Assembly: GCA_040954595.2 (NCBI GenBank)
Contig: CM082580.2
Span: 1,302,001 to 1,366,000 of the forward strand
From: Balanoglossus misakiensis
Lineage: Eukaryota; Hemichordata
Reading direction: 5' to 3'
DNA: 64,000 nucleotides
Each line of letters opens with the position of its first letter. Positions within the stretch are counted from its first letter, which is position 1. Shown in pieces: positions 1 to 12,660 of the stretch. The notes beneath the pieces were generated by a model. That model saw only the letters and a list, made by a program, of their open reading frames with translations. It did not search any database and had not been told where the DNA came from. The position numbers and the translations under genes are program-made.

Positions 1-95
1 TGTAGATCGAGAGATAGTTCTAAAATGTCCATGGTTGCTTCCAAACACAGCCTCGTTTGTTTACAAAATTCTGTTGTGATGCGCAGAACACATAT

Positions 96-112
96 ATAGG
101 CCTATGCGCATA
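96..112. repeat. Overlapping perfect palindromes in SatA (example copy)
   Basis: ATAGGCCTAT (96-105) and TATGCGCATA (103-112) are each perfect 10-bp dyads, and they overlap by three bases. The pair recurs in a large share of monomers. Other monomers carry GGCATATGTGC, AGGGCTATGCG, AGGTCTATGCG or GGCCAATGCGC, which break one dyad and often keep the other. The site could be a dimeric-protein binding site or a cruciform-prone spot. Nothing in the sequence proves either. Confidence 0.8.
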
Positions 113-181
113 ATAACGTTTTCCACTAGACTCTGTAGATCGACGGATAGTTGTAAAATTTCCATGGTTGCTTCCAAACAG

Positions 182-199
182 CCTCGTTTATTTACCGAA
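182..199 (-). other. CENP-B-box-like motif in one SatA monomer class (example copy)
   Basis: Read on the minus strand this is TTCGGTAAATAAACGAGG. The mammalian CENP-B box has TTCG, four free bases, A, two free bases, then CGGG. This copy has TTCG and an AAACG core but two extra spacer bases and GAGG instead of GGGA, so it is not a canonical box. It is present in TTTACCGAATTC-type monomers and lost in the TTTGTTTACAAAATTC type, so positive and negative monomers alternate in many dimers. Binding is unproven. Confidence 0.25.
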
Positions 200-2630
200 T
201 TCTGTTGTAAGGCACAGAACACATAGATAGGCCTATGTGCATAAGAAAGTTTTCCACTATAGACTCTGTAGATCGAGAGATAGTTCTAAAATGTCCATGG
301 TTGCTTCCAAACACAGCCTCGTTTGTTTACAAAATTCTGTTGTGATGCGCAGAACACATATATAGGCCTATGCGCATAATAACGTTTTCCACTAGACTCT
401 GTAGATCGACGGATAGTTGTAAAATTTCCATGGTTGCTTCCAAACAGCCTCGTTTATTTACCGAATTCTGTTGTGAGGCGCAGAACACATAGATAGGCAT
501 ATGTGCATAAGAAAGTTTTCCACTATAGACTCTGTAGATCGAGAGATAGTTCTAAAATGTCCATGGTTGCTACCAAACACAGCCTCGTTTGTTTACAAAA
601 TTCTGTTGTGATGCGCAGAACACATATATAGGCCTATGCGCATAAGAACGTTTCCACTAGACTCTGTAGATCGACGGATAGTTGTAAAATTTCCATGGTT
701 GCTTCCAAACAGCCTCGTTTATTTACTGATTTCTGTTGTGAGGCGCAGAACACATGATAGGCCAATGCGCATAAGACATTTTTCCACTAGACTCTGTAGA
801 TCGACGGATAGTTGTAAAATTTCCATGGTTGCTTCCAAACAACCTCGTTTGTTTACGAATTCTGTTGTGATGCGCAGAACACATATATAGGCCTATGCGC
901 ATAAGAACGTTTTCCACTAGACTCTGTAGATCGAGAGATAGTTCTAAAATTTCCATGGTTGCTTCCAAACAGCCTCGTTTATTTACCGAATTCTGTTGTG
1001 AGACGCAGAACACGTAATAGGCCTATGCGCATAAGAAAGTTTTCCACCAGACTCCGTAGATCGACGGATAGTTGTAAAATTTCCATGGTTGCTTCCAAAC
1101 AGCCTCGTTTATTTACGGAATTCTGTTGTGAGGCGCAGAACACGTAATAGGCCTATGCGCATTAGAAAGTTTTCCACAGGACTCTGTAGATCGACGGATA
1201 GTTGTAAAATGTCCATGGTTGCTTCCAAATACAGCCTCGTTTATTTACCGATTTCTGTTGTGATGCGCATAACATATATATAGGCCTATGCGCAAAAGAA
1301 CGTTTTCCACTAGACTCTGTAGATCGACGGATAGCTGTAAAATTTCCATGTTTGCTTGCAAACAGCCTTGTTTATTTACGGAATTCTGTTTTGAGGCGCA
1401 GAACACATGATAGGCCTATGCGCATACGACATTTTTCCACTAGACTCTGTAGATCGACGGATAGTTGTAAAATTTCCATGGTTGCTTCCAAACAACCTCG
1501 TTTGTTTACCGAATTCTGTTGTGATGCGCAGAACACATATATAGGCCTATGCGCATAAGAACGTTTTCCACTAGACTCTGTAGATCGACGGATAGTTGTA
1601 AAATGTTCATGGTTGCTTCCAAATACAGCCTCGTTTATTTACCGATTTCTGTTGTGATGCGCATAACACATAGATAGGCCTATGCGCATTATAACGTTTT
1701 CCACTAGACTCTGTAGATCGACGGATAGTTGTAAAATTTCCATGGTTGCTTCCAAACAGCCTCGTTTATTTACCGAATTCTGTTGTTAGGCGCAGAACAC
1801 GTTATAGGCCTATGCGCATAAGAAAGTTTTCCACCAGACTCTGTAGATCGACGGATTTTTGTAAAATTTCCATGGTTGCTTCCAAACAGCCTCGTTTATT
1901 TACCGAATTCTGTTGTTAGGCGCAGAACACGTTATAGGCCTATGCGCATAAGAAAGTTTTCCACCAGACTCTGTAGATGGACTGATAGTTGTAAAATTTC
2001 CATGGTTGCTTCCAAACAGCCTCGTTTATTTACTGATTTCTGTTGTGAGGCGCAGAACACATGATAGGCCAATGCGCATAAGACATTTTTCCACTAGACT
2101 CTGTAGATCGACGGATAGTTGTAAAATTCCCATGGTTGCTTCCAAACAACCTCGTTTGTTTACGAATTCTGTTGTGATGCGCAGAACACATATATAGGGC
2201 TATGCGCATAAGAAAGTTTTCCACCAGACTCCGTAGATCGACGGATAGTTGTAAAATTTCCATGGTTGCTTCCAAACAGCCTCGTTTATTTACCGAATTC
2301 TGTTGTGAGGCGCAGAACACATAGATAGGCATATGTGCATAAGAAAGTTTTCCACTATAGACTCTGTAGATCGAGAGATAGTTCTAAAATGTCCATGGTT
2401 GCTACCAAACACAGCCTCGTTTGTTTACAAAATTCTGTTGTGATGCGCAGAACACATAGATAGGCCTATGCGCATATGAACGTTTTCCACCATACACTGT
2501 AGATCGAGAGATAGTTCTAAAACTTCCATGTTTGCTTCCAAACAGCCTCGTTTATTTGCGGAATTCTGTTTTGAGGCGCAGAACACATAGATAGGCATAT
2601 GTGAATAAGAAAGTTTTCCACTATAGACTC

Positions 2631-2754
2631 TGTAGATCGAGAGATAGTTGTAAAATTTCCATGGTTGCTTCCAAACAGCCTCGTTTATTTACCGATTTCT
2701 GTTGTGAGGCGCAGAACACATAGGTAGGCCTATGCGCATAAAAAACTTTTCAAC
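2631..2754 (+). repeat. Short SatA monomer variant (about 124 bp), landmark of a HOR
   Basis: Between the TGTAGATC at 2631 and the equivalent TTTAGATC at 2755 there are 124 bp instead of 130-133. The 3' part reads CTTTTCAACTTTAGATC, so several bases of the usual CCACTAGACTCTGT are missing. The same variant recurs at more than fifteen places, for instance near 4720, 7870, 11948, 29622 and 37626, always in a similar neighbourhood. It was therefore spread by block duplication rather than by repeated independent deletion. Confidence 0.85.
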
Positions 2755-4864
2755 TTTAGATCAACGGATAGTTCTAAAATTTCCATGGTTGTTTCCAAAC
2801 AGCCTCGTTTATTTACCGAATTCTGTTGTGATGCGTAGAACACATACATATGCCTATGCGCATAAGAAAGTTTTCCACTAGACTCCGTAGATCGACGAAT
2901 AGTTCCAAAATGTCCATGGTTGCTTCCAAACAAAGCCTGGTTTGTTTACAAAATTCTGTTGTGATGCGCAGAACACATAGATAGGCCTATGCGCATATGA
3001 ACGTTTTCCACTATACTCTGTAGATCGAGAGATAGTTCTAAAATTTCCATGTTTGCTTCCAAACAGCCTCGTTTATTTACGGAATTCTGTTTTGAGGCGC
3101 AGAACACATAGATAGGCATATGTGCATAAGAAAGTTTTCCACTATAGACTCTGTAGATCGAGAGATAGTTCTAAAATGTCCATGGTTGCTTCCAAACACA
3201 GCCTCGTTTGTTTACAAAATTCTGTTGTGATGCGCAGAACACATATATAGGCCTATGCGCATAATAACGTTTTCCACTAGACTCTGTAGATCGACGGATA
3301 GTTGTAAAATTTCCATGGTTGCTTCCAAACAGCCTCGTTTATTTACCGAATTCTGTTGTAAGGCACAGAACACATAGATAGGCCTATGTGCATAAGAAAG
3401 TTTTCCACTATAGACTCTGTAGATCGAGAGATAGTTCTAAAATGTCCATGGTTGCTTCCAAACACAGCCTCGTTTGTTTACAAAATTCTGTTGTGATGCG
3501 CAGAACACATATATAGGCCTATGCGCATAATAACGTTTTCCACTAGACTCTGTAGATCGACGGATAGTTGTAAAATTTCCATGGTTGCTTCCAAACAGCC
3601 TCGTTTATTTACCGAATTCTGTTGTGAGGCGCAGAACACATAGATAGGCATATGTGCATAAGAAAGTTTTCCACTATAGACTCTGTAGATCGAGAGATAG
3701 TTCTAAAATGTCCATGGTTGCTACCAAACACAGCCTCGTTTGTTTACAAAATTCTGTTGTGATGCGCAGAACACATATATAGGCCTATGCGCATAAGAAC
3801 GTTTCCACTAGACTCTGTAGATCGACGGATAGTTGTAAAATTTCCATGGTTGCTTCCAAACAGCCTCGTTTATTTACTGATTTCTGTTGTGAGGCGCAGA
3901 ACACATGATAGGCCAATGCGCATAAGACATTTTTCCACTAGACTCTGTAGATCGACGGATAGTTGTAAAATTTCCATGGTTGCTTCCAAACAACCTCGTT
4001 TGTTTACGAATTCTGTTGTGATGCGCAGAACACATATATAGGCCTATGCGCATAGGAACGTTTTCCACTAGACTCTGTAGATCGAGAGATAGTTCTAAAA
4101 TTTCCATGGTTGCTTCCAAACAGCCTCGTTTATTTACCGAATTCTGTTGTGAGACGCAGAACACGTAAAAGGCCTATGCGCATAAGAAAGTTTTCCACCA
4201 GACTCCGTAGATCGACGGAAAGTTGTAAAATTTCCATGGTTGCTTCCAAACAGCCTCGTTTATTTACCGAATTCTGTTGTGAGGCGCAGAACACATAGAT
4301 AGGCCTATGTGCATAAGAAAGTTTTCCACTATAGACTCTGTAGATCGAGAGATAGTTCTAAAATGTCCATGGTTGCTACCAAACACAGCCTCGTTTGTTT
4401 ACAAAATTCTGTTGTGATGCGCAGAACACATAGATAGGCCTATGCGCATATGAACGTTTTCCACTATACACTGTAGATCGAGAGATAGTTCTAAAACTTC
4501 CATGTTTGCTTCCAAACAGCCTCGTTTATTTGCGGAATTCTGTTTTGAGGCGCAGAACACATAGATAGGCATATGTGAATAAGAAAGTTTTCCACTATAG
4601 ACTCTGTAGATCGAGAGATAGTTGTAAAATTGCCATGGTTGCTTCCAAACAGCCTCGTTTATTTACCGATTTCTGTTGTGAGGCGCAGAACACATAGATA
4701 GGCCTATGCGCATAAAAAACTTTTCAACTTTAGATCAACGGATAGTTCTAAAACTTCCATGTTTGCTTCCAAACAGCCTCGTTTATTTGCGGAATTCTGT
4801 TTTGAGGCGCAGAACACATAGATAGGCATATGTGAATAAGAAAGTTTTCCACTATAGACTCTGT

Positions 4865-7800
4865 AGATCGACGGATAGTTGTAAAATGTCCATGGTTGCT
4901 TCCAAATACAGCCTCGTTTATTTACCGATTTCTGTTGTGATGCGCATAACACATATATAGGCCTATGCGCAAAAGAACGTTTTCCACTAGACTCTGTAGA
5001 TCGACGGATAGCTGTAAAATTTCCATGTTTGCTTGCAAACAGCCTCGTTTATTTACGGAATTCTGTTTTGAGGCGCAGAACACATGATAGGCCTATGCGC
5101 ATACGACATTTTTCCACTAGACTCTGTAGATCGACGGATAGTTGTAAAATGTCCATGGTTGCTTCCAAACAACCTCGTTTGTTTACCGAATTCTGTTGTG
5201 ATGCGCAGAACACATATATAGGCCTATGCGCATAAGAACGTTTTCCACTAGACTCTGTAGATCGACGGATAGTTGTAAAATGTTCATGGTTGCTTCCAAA
5301 TACAGCCTCGTTTATTTACCGATTTCTCTTGTGATGCGCATAACACATAGATAGGCCTATGCGCATTATAACGTTTTCCACTAGACTCTGTAGATCGACG
5401 GATAGTTGTAAAATTTCCATGGTTGCTTCCAAACAGCCTCGTTTATTTACCGAATTCTGTTGTTTGGCGCAGAACACGTTATAGGCCTATGCGCATAAGA
5501 AAGTTTTCCACCAGACTCTGTAGATCGACGGATAGTTGTAAAATTTCCATGGTTGCTTCCAAACAGCCTCGTTTATTTACCGAATTCTGTTGTTAGGCGC
5601 AGAACACGTTATAGGCCTATGCGCATGAGAAAGTTTTCCACCAGACTCTGTAGATGGACTGATAGTTGTAAAATTTCCATGGTTGCTTCCAAACAGCCTC
5701 GTTTATTTACTGATTTCTGTTGTGAGGCGCAGAACACATGATAGGCCAATGCGCATAAGACATTTTTCCACTAGACTCTGTAGATCGACGGATAGTTGTA
5801 AAATTTCCATGGTTGCTTCCAAACAACCTCGTTTGTTTACGAATTCTGTTGTGATGCGCAGAACACATATATAGGGCTATGCGCATAAGAAAGTTTTCCA
5901 CCAGACTCCGTAGATCGACGGATAGTTGTAAAATTTCCATGGTTGCTTCCAAACAGCCTCGTTTATTTACCGAATTCTGTTGTGAGGCGCAGAACACATA
6001 GATAGGCATATGTGCATAAGAAAGTTTTCCACTATAGACTCTGTAGATCGAGAGATAGTTCTAAAATGTCCATGGTTGCTACCAAACACAGCCTCGTTTG
6101 TTTACAAAATTCTGTTGTGATGCGCAGAACACATAGATAGGCCTATGCGCATATGAACGTTTTCCACCATACACTGTAGATCGAGAGATAGTTCTAAAAC
6201 TTCCATGTTTGCTTCCAACAACCTCGTTTATTTGCGGAATTCTGTTGTGATGCGCAGAACACATATATAGGCCTATGCGCATAATAACGTTTTCCACTAG
6301 ACTCTGTACATCGACGGATAGTTGTAAAATTTCCATGGTTGCTTCCAAACAGCCTCGTTTATTTACCGAATTCTGTTGTAAGGCACAGAACACATAGATA
6401 GGCCTATGTGCATAAGAAAGTTTTCCACTATAGACTCTGTAGATCGAGAGATAGTTCTAAAATGTCGATGGTTGCTTCCAAACACAGCCTCGTTTGTTTA
6501 CAAAATTCTGTTGTGATGCGCAGAACACATATATAGGCCTATGCGCATAATAACGTTTTCCACTAGACTCTGTAGATCGACGGATAGTTGTAAAATTTCC
6601 ATGGTTGCTTCCAAACAGCCTCGTTTATTTACCGAATTCTGTTGTGAGGCGCAGAACACATAGATAGGCATATGTGCATAAGAAAGTTTTCCACTATAGA
6701 CTCTGTAGATCGAGAGATAGTTCTAAAATGTCCATGGTTGCTTCCAAACACAGCCTCGTTTGTTTACAAAATTCTGTTGTGATGCGCAGAACACATATAT
6801 AGGCCTATGCGCATAAGAACGTTTCCACTAGACTCTGTAGATCGACGGATAGTTGTAAAATTTCCATGGTTGCTTCCAAACAGCCTCGTTTATTTACCGA
6901 ATTCTGTTGTTAGGCGCAGAACACGTTATAGGCCTATGCGCATAAGAAAGTTTTCCACCAGACTCTGTAGATGGACTGATAGTTGTAAAATTTCCATGGT
7001 TGCTTCCAAACAGCCTCGTTTATTTACTGATTTCTGTTGTGAGGCGCAGAACACATGATAGGCCAATGCGCATAAGACATTTTTCCACTAGACTCTGTAG
7101 ATCGACGGATAGTTGTAAAATTTCCATGGTTGCTTCCAAACAACCTCGTTTGTTTACGAATTCTGTTGTGATGCGCAGAACACATATATAGGCCTATGCG
7201 CATAAGAACGTTTTCCACTAGACTCTGTAGATCGAGAGATAGTTCTAAAATTTCCATGGTTGCTTCCAAACAGCCTCGTTTATTTACCGAATTCTGTTGT
7301 GAGACGCAGAACACGTAATAGGCCTATGCGCATAAGAAAGTTTTCCACCAGACTCCGTAGATCGACGGATAGTTGTAAAATTTCCATGGTTGCTTCCAAA
7401 CAGCCTCGTTTATTTACCGAATTCTGTTGTGAGGCGCAGAACACATAGATAGGCATATGTGCATAAGAAAGTTTTCCACTATAGACTCTGTAGATCGAGA
7501 GATAGTTCTAAAATGTCCATTGCTGCTACCAAACACAGCCTCGTTTGTTTACAAAATTCTGTTGTGATGCGCAGAACACATATATAGGCCTATGCGCATA
7601 TGAACGTTTTCCACTATACACTGTAGATCGAGAGATAGTTCTAAAACTTCCATGTTTGCTTCCAAACAGCCTCGTTTATTTGCGGAATTCTGTTTTGAGG
7701 CGCAGAACACATAGATAGGCATATGTGAATAAGAAAGTTTTCCACTATAGACTCTGTAGATCGAGAGATAGTTGTAAAATTTCCATGGTTGCTTCCAAAC

Positions 7801-10800
7801 AGCCTCGTTTATTTACCGATTTCTGTTGTGAGGCGCAGAACACATAGATAGGCCTATGCGCATAAAAAACTTTTCAACTTTAGATCAACGGATAGTTCTA
7901 AAATTTCCATGGTTGTTTCCAAACAGCCTCGTTTATTTACCGAATTCTGTTGTGATGCGTAGAACACATACATATGCCTATGCGCATAAGAAAGTTTTCC
8001 ACTAGACTCCGTAGATCGACGAATAGTTCTAAAATGTCCATGGTTGCTTCCAAACAAAGCCTGGTTTGTTTACAAAATTCTGTTGTGATGCGCAGAACAC
8101 ATAGATAGGCCTATGCGCATATGAACGTTTTCCACTATACTCTGTAGATCGAGAGATAGTTCTAAAATTGCCATGTTTGCTTCCAAACAGCCTCGTTTAT
8201 TTACGGAATTCTGTTTTGAGGCGCAGAACACATAGATAGGCATATGTGCATAAGAAAGTTTTCCACTATAGACTCTGTAGATCGAGAGATAGTTCTAAAA
8301 TGTCCATGGTTGCTTCCAAACACAGCCTCGTTTGTTTACAAAATTCTTTTGTGATGCGCAGAACACATATATAGGCCTATGCGCATAAGAACGTTTTCCA
8401 CTAGACTCTGTAGATCGACGGATAGTTGTAAAATTTCCATGGTTGCTTCCAAACAGCCTCGTTTATTTACCGAATTCTGTTGTGAGGCACAGAACACATA
8501 GATAGGCCTATGTGCATAAGAAAGTTTTCCACTATAGACTCTGTAGATCGAGAGATAGTTCTAAAATGTCCATGGTTGCTTCCAAACACAGCCTCGTTTA
8601 TTTACGGAATTCTGTTTTTAGGCGCAGAACACATAGATAGGCATATGTGCATAAGAAAGTTTTCCACTATAGACTCTGTAGATCGAGAGATAGTTCTAAA
8701 ATGTCCATGGTTGCTTCCAAACACAGCCTCGTTTGTTTACAAAATTCTGTTGTGATGCGCAGAACACATATATAGGCCTATGCGCAAAAGAACGTTTTCC
8801 ACTAGACTCTGTAGATCGACGGATAGCTGTAAAATTTCCATGGTTGCTTCCAAACTGCCTCGTTTATTTACCGATTTCTGTTGTGAGGCGCAGAACACAT
8901 GATAGGCCTATGCGCATAAGACATTTTTCCACTAGACTCTGTAGATCGACGGATAGTTCTAAAATTTCCATGGTTGCTTCCAAACAGCCTCGTTTATTTA
9001 CGGAATTCTGTTGTGAGGCGCAGAACACGTAATAGGCCTATGCGCATTAGAAAGTTTTCCACAAGACTCTGTAGATCGACGGATAGTTGTAAAATGTCCA
9101 TGGTTGCTTCCAAATACAGCCTCGTTTATTTACCGATTTCTGTTGTGATGCGCATAACACATATATAGGCCTATGCGCAAAAGAACGTTTTCCACTAGAC
9201 TCTGTAGATCGACGGATAGCTGTAAAATTTCCATGTTTGCTTGCAAACAGCCTCGTTTATTTACGGAATTCTGTTTTGAGGCGCAGAACACATGATAGGC
9301 CTATGCGCATACGACATTTTTCCACTAGACTCTGTAGATCGACGGATAGTTGTAAAATGTCCATGGTTGCTTCCAAACAACCTCGTTTGTTTACCGAATT
9401 CTGTTGTGATGCGCAGAACACATATATAGGCCTATGCGCATAAGAACGTTTTCCACTAGACTCTGTAGATCGACGGATAGTTGTAAAATGTTCATGGTTG
9501 CTTCCAAATACAGCCTCGTTTATTTACCGATTTCTGTTGTGATGCGCATAACACATAGATAGGCCTATGCGCATTATAACGTTTTCCACTAGACTCTGTA
9601 GATCGACGGATAGTTGTAAAATTTCCATGGTTGCTTCCAAACAGCCTCGTTTATTTACCGAATTCTGTTGTTTGGCGCAGAACACGTTATAGGCCTATGC
9701 GCATAAGAAAGTTTTCCACCAGACTCTGTAGATCGACGGATAGTTGTAAAATTTCCATGGTTGCTTCCAAACAGCCTCGTTTATTTACCGAATTCTGTTG
9801 TTAGGCGCAGAACACGTTATAGGCCTATGCGCATAAGAAAGTTTTCCACCAGACTCTGTAGATGGACTGATAGTTGTAAAATTTCCATGGTTGCTTCCAA
9901 ACAGCCTCGTTTATTTACTGATTTCTGTTGTGAGGCGCAGAACACATGATAGGCCAATGCGCATAAGACATTTTTCCACTAGACTCTGTAGATCGACGGA
10001 TAGTTGTAAAATTTCCATGGTTGCTTCCAAACAACCTCGTTTGTTTACGAATTCTGTTGTGATGCGCAGAACACATATATAGGGCTATGCGCATAAGAAA
10101 GTTTTCCACCAGACTCCGTAGATCGACGGATAGTTGTAAAATTTCCATGGTTGCTTCCAAACAGCCTCGTTTATTTACCGAATTCTGTTGTGAGGCGCAG
10201 AACACATAGATAGGCATATGTGCATAAGAAAGTTTTCCACTATAGACTCTGTAGATCGAGAGATAGTTCTAAAATGTCCATGGTTGCTACCAAACACAGC
10301 CTCGTTTGTTTACAAAATTCTGTTGTGATGCGCAGAACACATAGATAGGCCTATGCGCATATGAACGTTTTCCACCATACACTGTAGATCGAGAGATAGT
10401 TCTAAAACTTCCATGTTTGCTTCCAACAACCTCGTTTATTTGCGGAATTCTGTTGTGATGCGCAGAACACATATATAGGCCTATGCGCATAATAACGTTT
10501 TCCACTAGACTCTGTACATCGACGGATAGTTGTAAAATTTCCATGGTTGCTTCCAAACAGCCTCGTTTATTTACCGAATTCTGTTGTAAGGCACAGAACA
10601 CATAGATAGGCCTATGTGCATAAGAAAGTTTTCCACTATAGACTCTGTAGATCGAGAGATAGTTCTAAAATGTCGATGGTTGCTTCCAAACACAGCCTCG
10701 TTTGTTTACAAAATTCTGTTGTGATGCGCAGAACACATATATAGGCCTATGCGCATAATAACGTTTTCCACTAGACTCTGTAGATCGACGGATAGTTGTA

Positions 10801-12660
10801 AAATTTCCATGGTTGCTTCCAAACAGCCTCGTTTATTTACCGAATTCTGTTGTGAGGCGCAGAACACATAGATAGGCATATGTGCATAAGAAAGTTTTCC
10901 ACTATAGACTCTGTAGATCGAGAGATAGTTCTAAAATGTCCATGGTTGCTACCAAACACAGCCTCGTTTGTTTACAAAATTCTGTTGTGATGCGCAGAAC
11001 ACATATATAGGCCTATGCGCATAAGAACGTTTCCACTAGACTCTGTAGATGGACTGATAGTTGTAAAATTTCCATGGTTGCTTCCAAACAGCCTCGTTTA
11101 TTTACTGATTTCTGTTGTGAGGCGCAGAACACATGATAGGCCGATGCGCATAAGACATTTTTCCACTAGACTCTGTAGATCGACGGATAGTTGTAAAATT
11201 TCCATGGTTGCTTCCAAACAACCTCGTTTGTTTACGAATTCTGTTGTGATGCGCAGAACACATATATAGGCCTATGCGCATAAGAACGTTTTCCACTAGA
11301 CTCTGTAGATCGAGAGATAGTTCTAAAATTTCCATGGTTGCTTCCAAACAGCCTCGTTTATTTACCGAATTCTGTTGTGAGACGCAGAACACGTAATAGG
11401 CCTATGCGCATAAGAAAGTTTTCCACCAGACTCCGTAGATCGACGGATAGTTGTAAAATTTCCATGGTTGCTTCCAAACAGCCTCGTTTATTTACCGAAT
11501 TCTGTTGTGAGGCGCAGAACACATAGATAGGCATATGTGCATAAGAAAGTTTTCCACTATAGACTCTGTAGATCGAGAGATAGTTCTAAAATGTCCATTG
11601 CTGCTACCAAACACAGCCTCGTTTGTTTACAAAATTCTGTTGTGATGCGCAGAACACATATATAGGCCTATGCGCATATGAACGTTTTCCACTATACACT
11701 GTAGATCGAGAGATAGTTCTAAAACTTCCATGTTTGCTTCCAAACAGCCTCGTTTATTTGCGGAATTCTGTTTTGAGGCGCAGAACACATAGATAGGCAT
11801 ATGTGAATAAGAAAGTTTTCCACTATAGACTCTGTAGATCGAGAGATAGTTGTAAAATTTCCATGGTTGCTTCCAAACAGCCTCGTTTATTTACCGATTT
11901 CTGTTGTGAGGCGCAGAACACATAGATAGGCCTATGCGCATAAAAAACTTTTCAACTTTAGATCAACGGATAGTTCTAAAATTTCCATGGTTGTTTCCAA
12001 ACAGCCTCGTTTATTTACCGAATTCTGTTGTGATGCGTAGAACACATACATATGCCTATGCGCATAAGAAAGTTTTCCACTAGACTCCGTAGATCGACGA
12101 ATAGTTCTAAAATGTCCATGGTTGCTTCCAAACAAAGCCTGGTTTGTTTACAAAATTCTGTTGTGATGCGCAGAACACATAGATAGGCCTATGCGCATAT
12201 GAACGTTTTCCACTATACTCTGTAGATCGAGAGATAGTTCTAAAATTGCCATGTTTGCTTCCAAACAGCCTCGTTTATTTACGGAATTCTGTTTTGAGGC
12301 GCAGAACACATAGATAGGCATATGTGCATAAGAAAGTTTTCCACTATAGACTCTGTAGATCGAGAGATAGTTCTAAAATGTCCATGGTTGCTTCCAAACA
12401 CAGCCTCGTTTGTTTACAAAATTCTTTTGTGATGCGCAGAACACATATATAGGCCTATGCGCATAAGAACGTTTTCCACTAGACTCTGTAGATCGACGGA
12501 TAGTTGTAAAATTTCCATGGTTGCTTCCAAACAGCCTCGTTTATTTACCGAATTCTGTTGTGAGGCACAGAACACATAGATAGGCCTATGTGCATAAGAA
12601 AGTTTTCCACTATAGACTCTGTAGATCGAGAGATAGTTCTAAAATGTCCATGGTTGCTTC
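4865..12660 (+). repeat. SatA higher-order repeat pair, about 3.7 kb units spaced about 4.1-4.2 kb
   Basis: Unit a (4865-8582) and unit b (9073-12660) align at offset 4208 up to the region near 6850/11050, then at 4078. The change equals one 130-bp monomer missing from unit b. Shared rare variants include GTCGATGG near 6466/10674, CTTCCAACAACC near 6213/10421, TGTACATCGACGG near 6306/10514 and CATTGCTGCTACC near 7518/11597. A third copy lies at 34620-38337 and keeps the monomer missing from unit b, so it resembles unit a more closely. Between units a and b, 8583-9072 holds a connector that matches 31.8-32.3 kb. Confidence 0.85.

Larger units (their letters stand above)
1..4256 (+). repeat. 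SatA higher-order repeat, 3151-bp period
   Basis: Positions 1-1105 reappear at 3152-4256 with the same order of monomer variants. These include the rare GTTGTAAGGCACAG monomer (near 215 and 3356) and the GAACGTTTCC monomer that starts near 636 and 3787. After about 4256 the second copy switches to the AGGCCTATGTGC type and then follows a different part of the unit. The same 3151-bp spacing is kept in the distant duplicate (27592 onward; for example 27595 to 30746). 3151 bp corresponds to 24 monomers. Confidence 0.85.
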
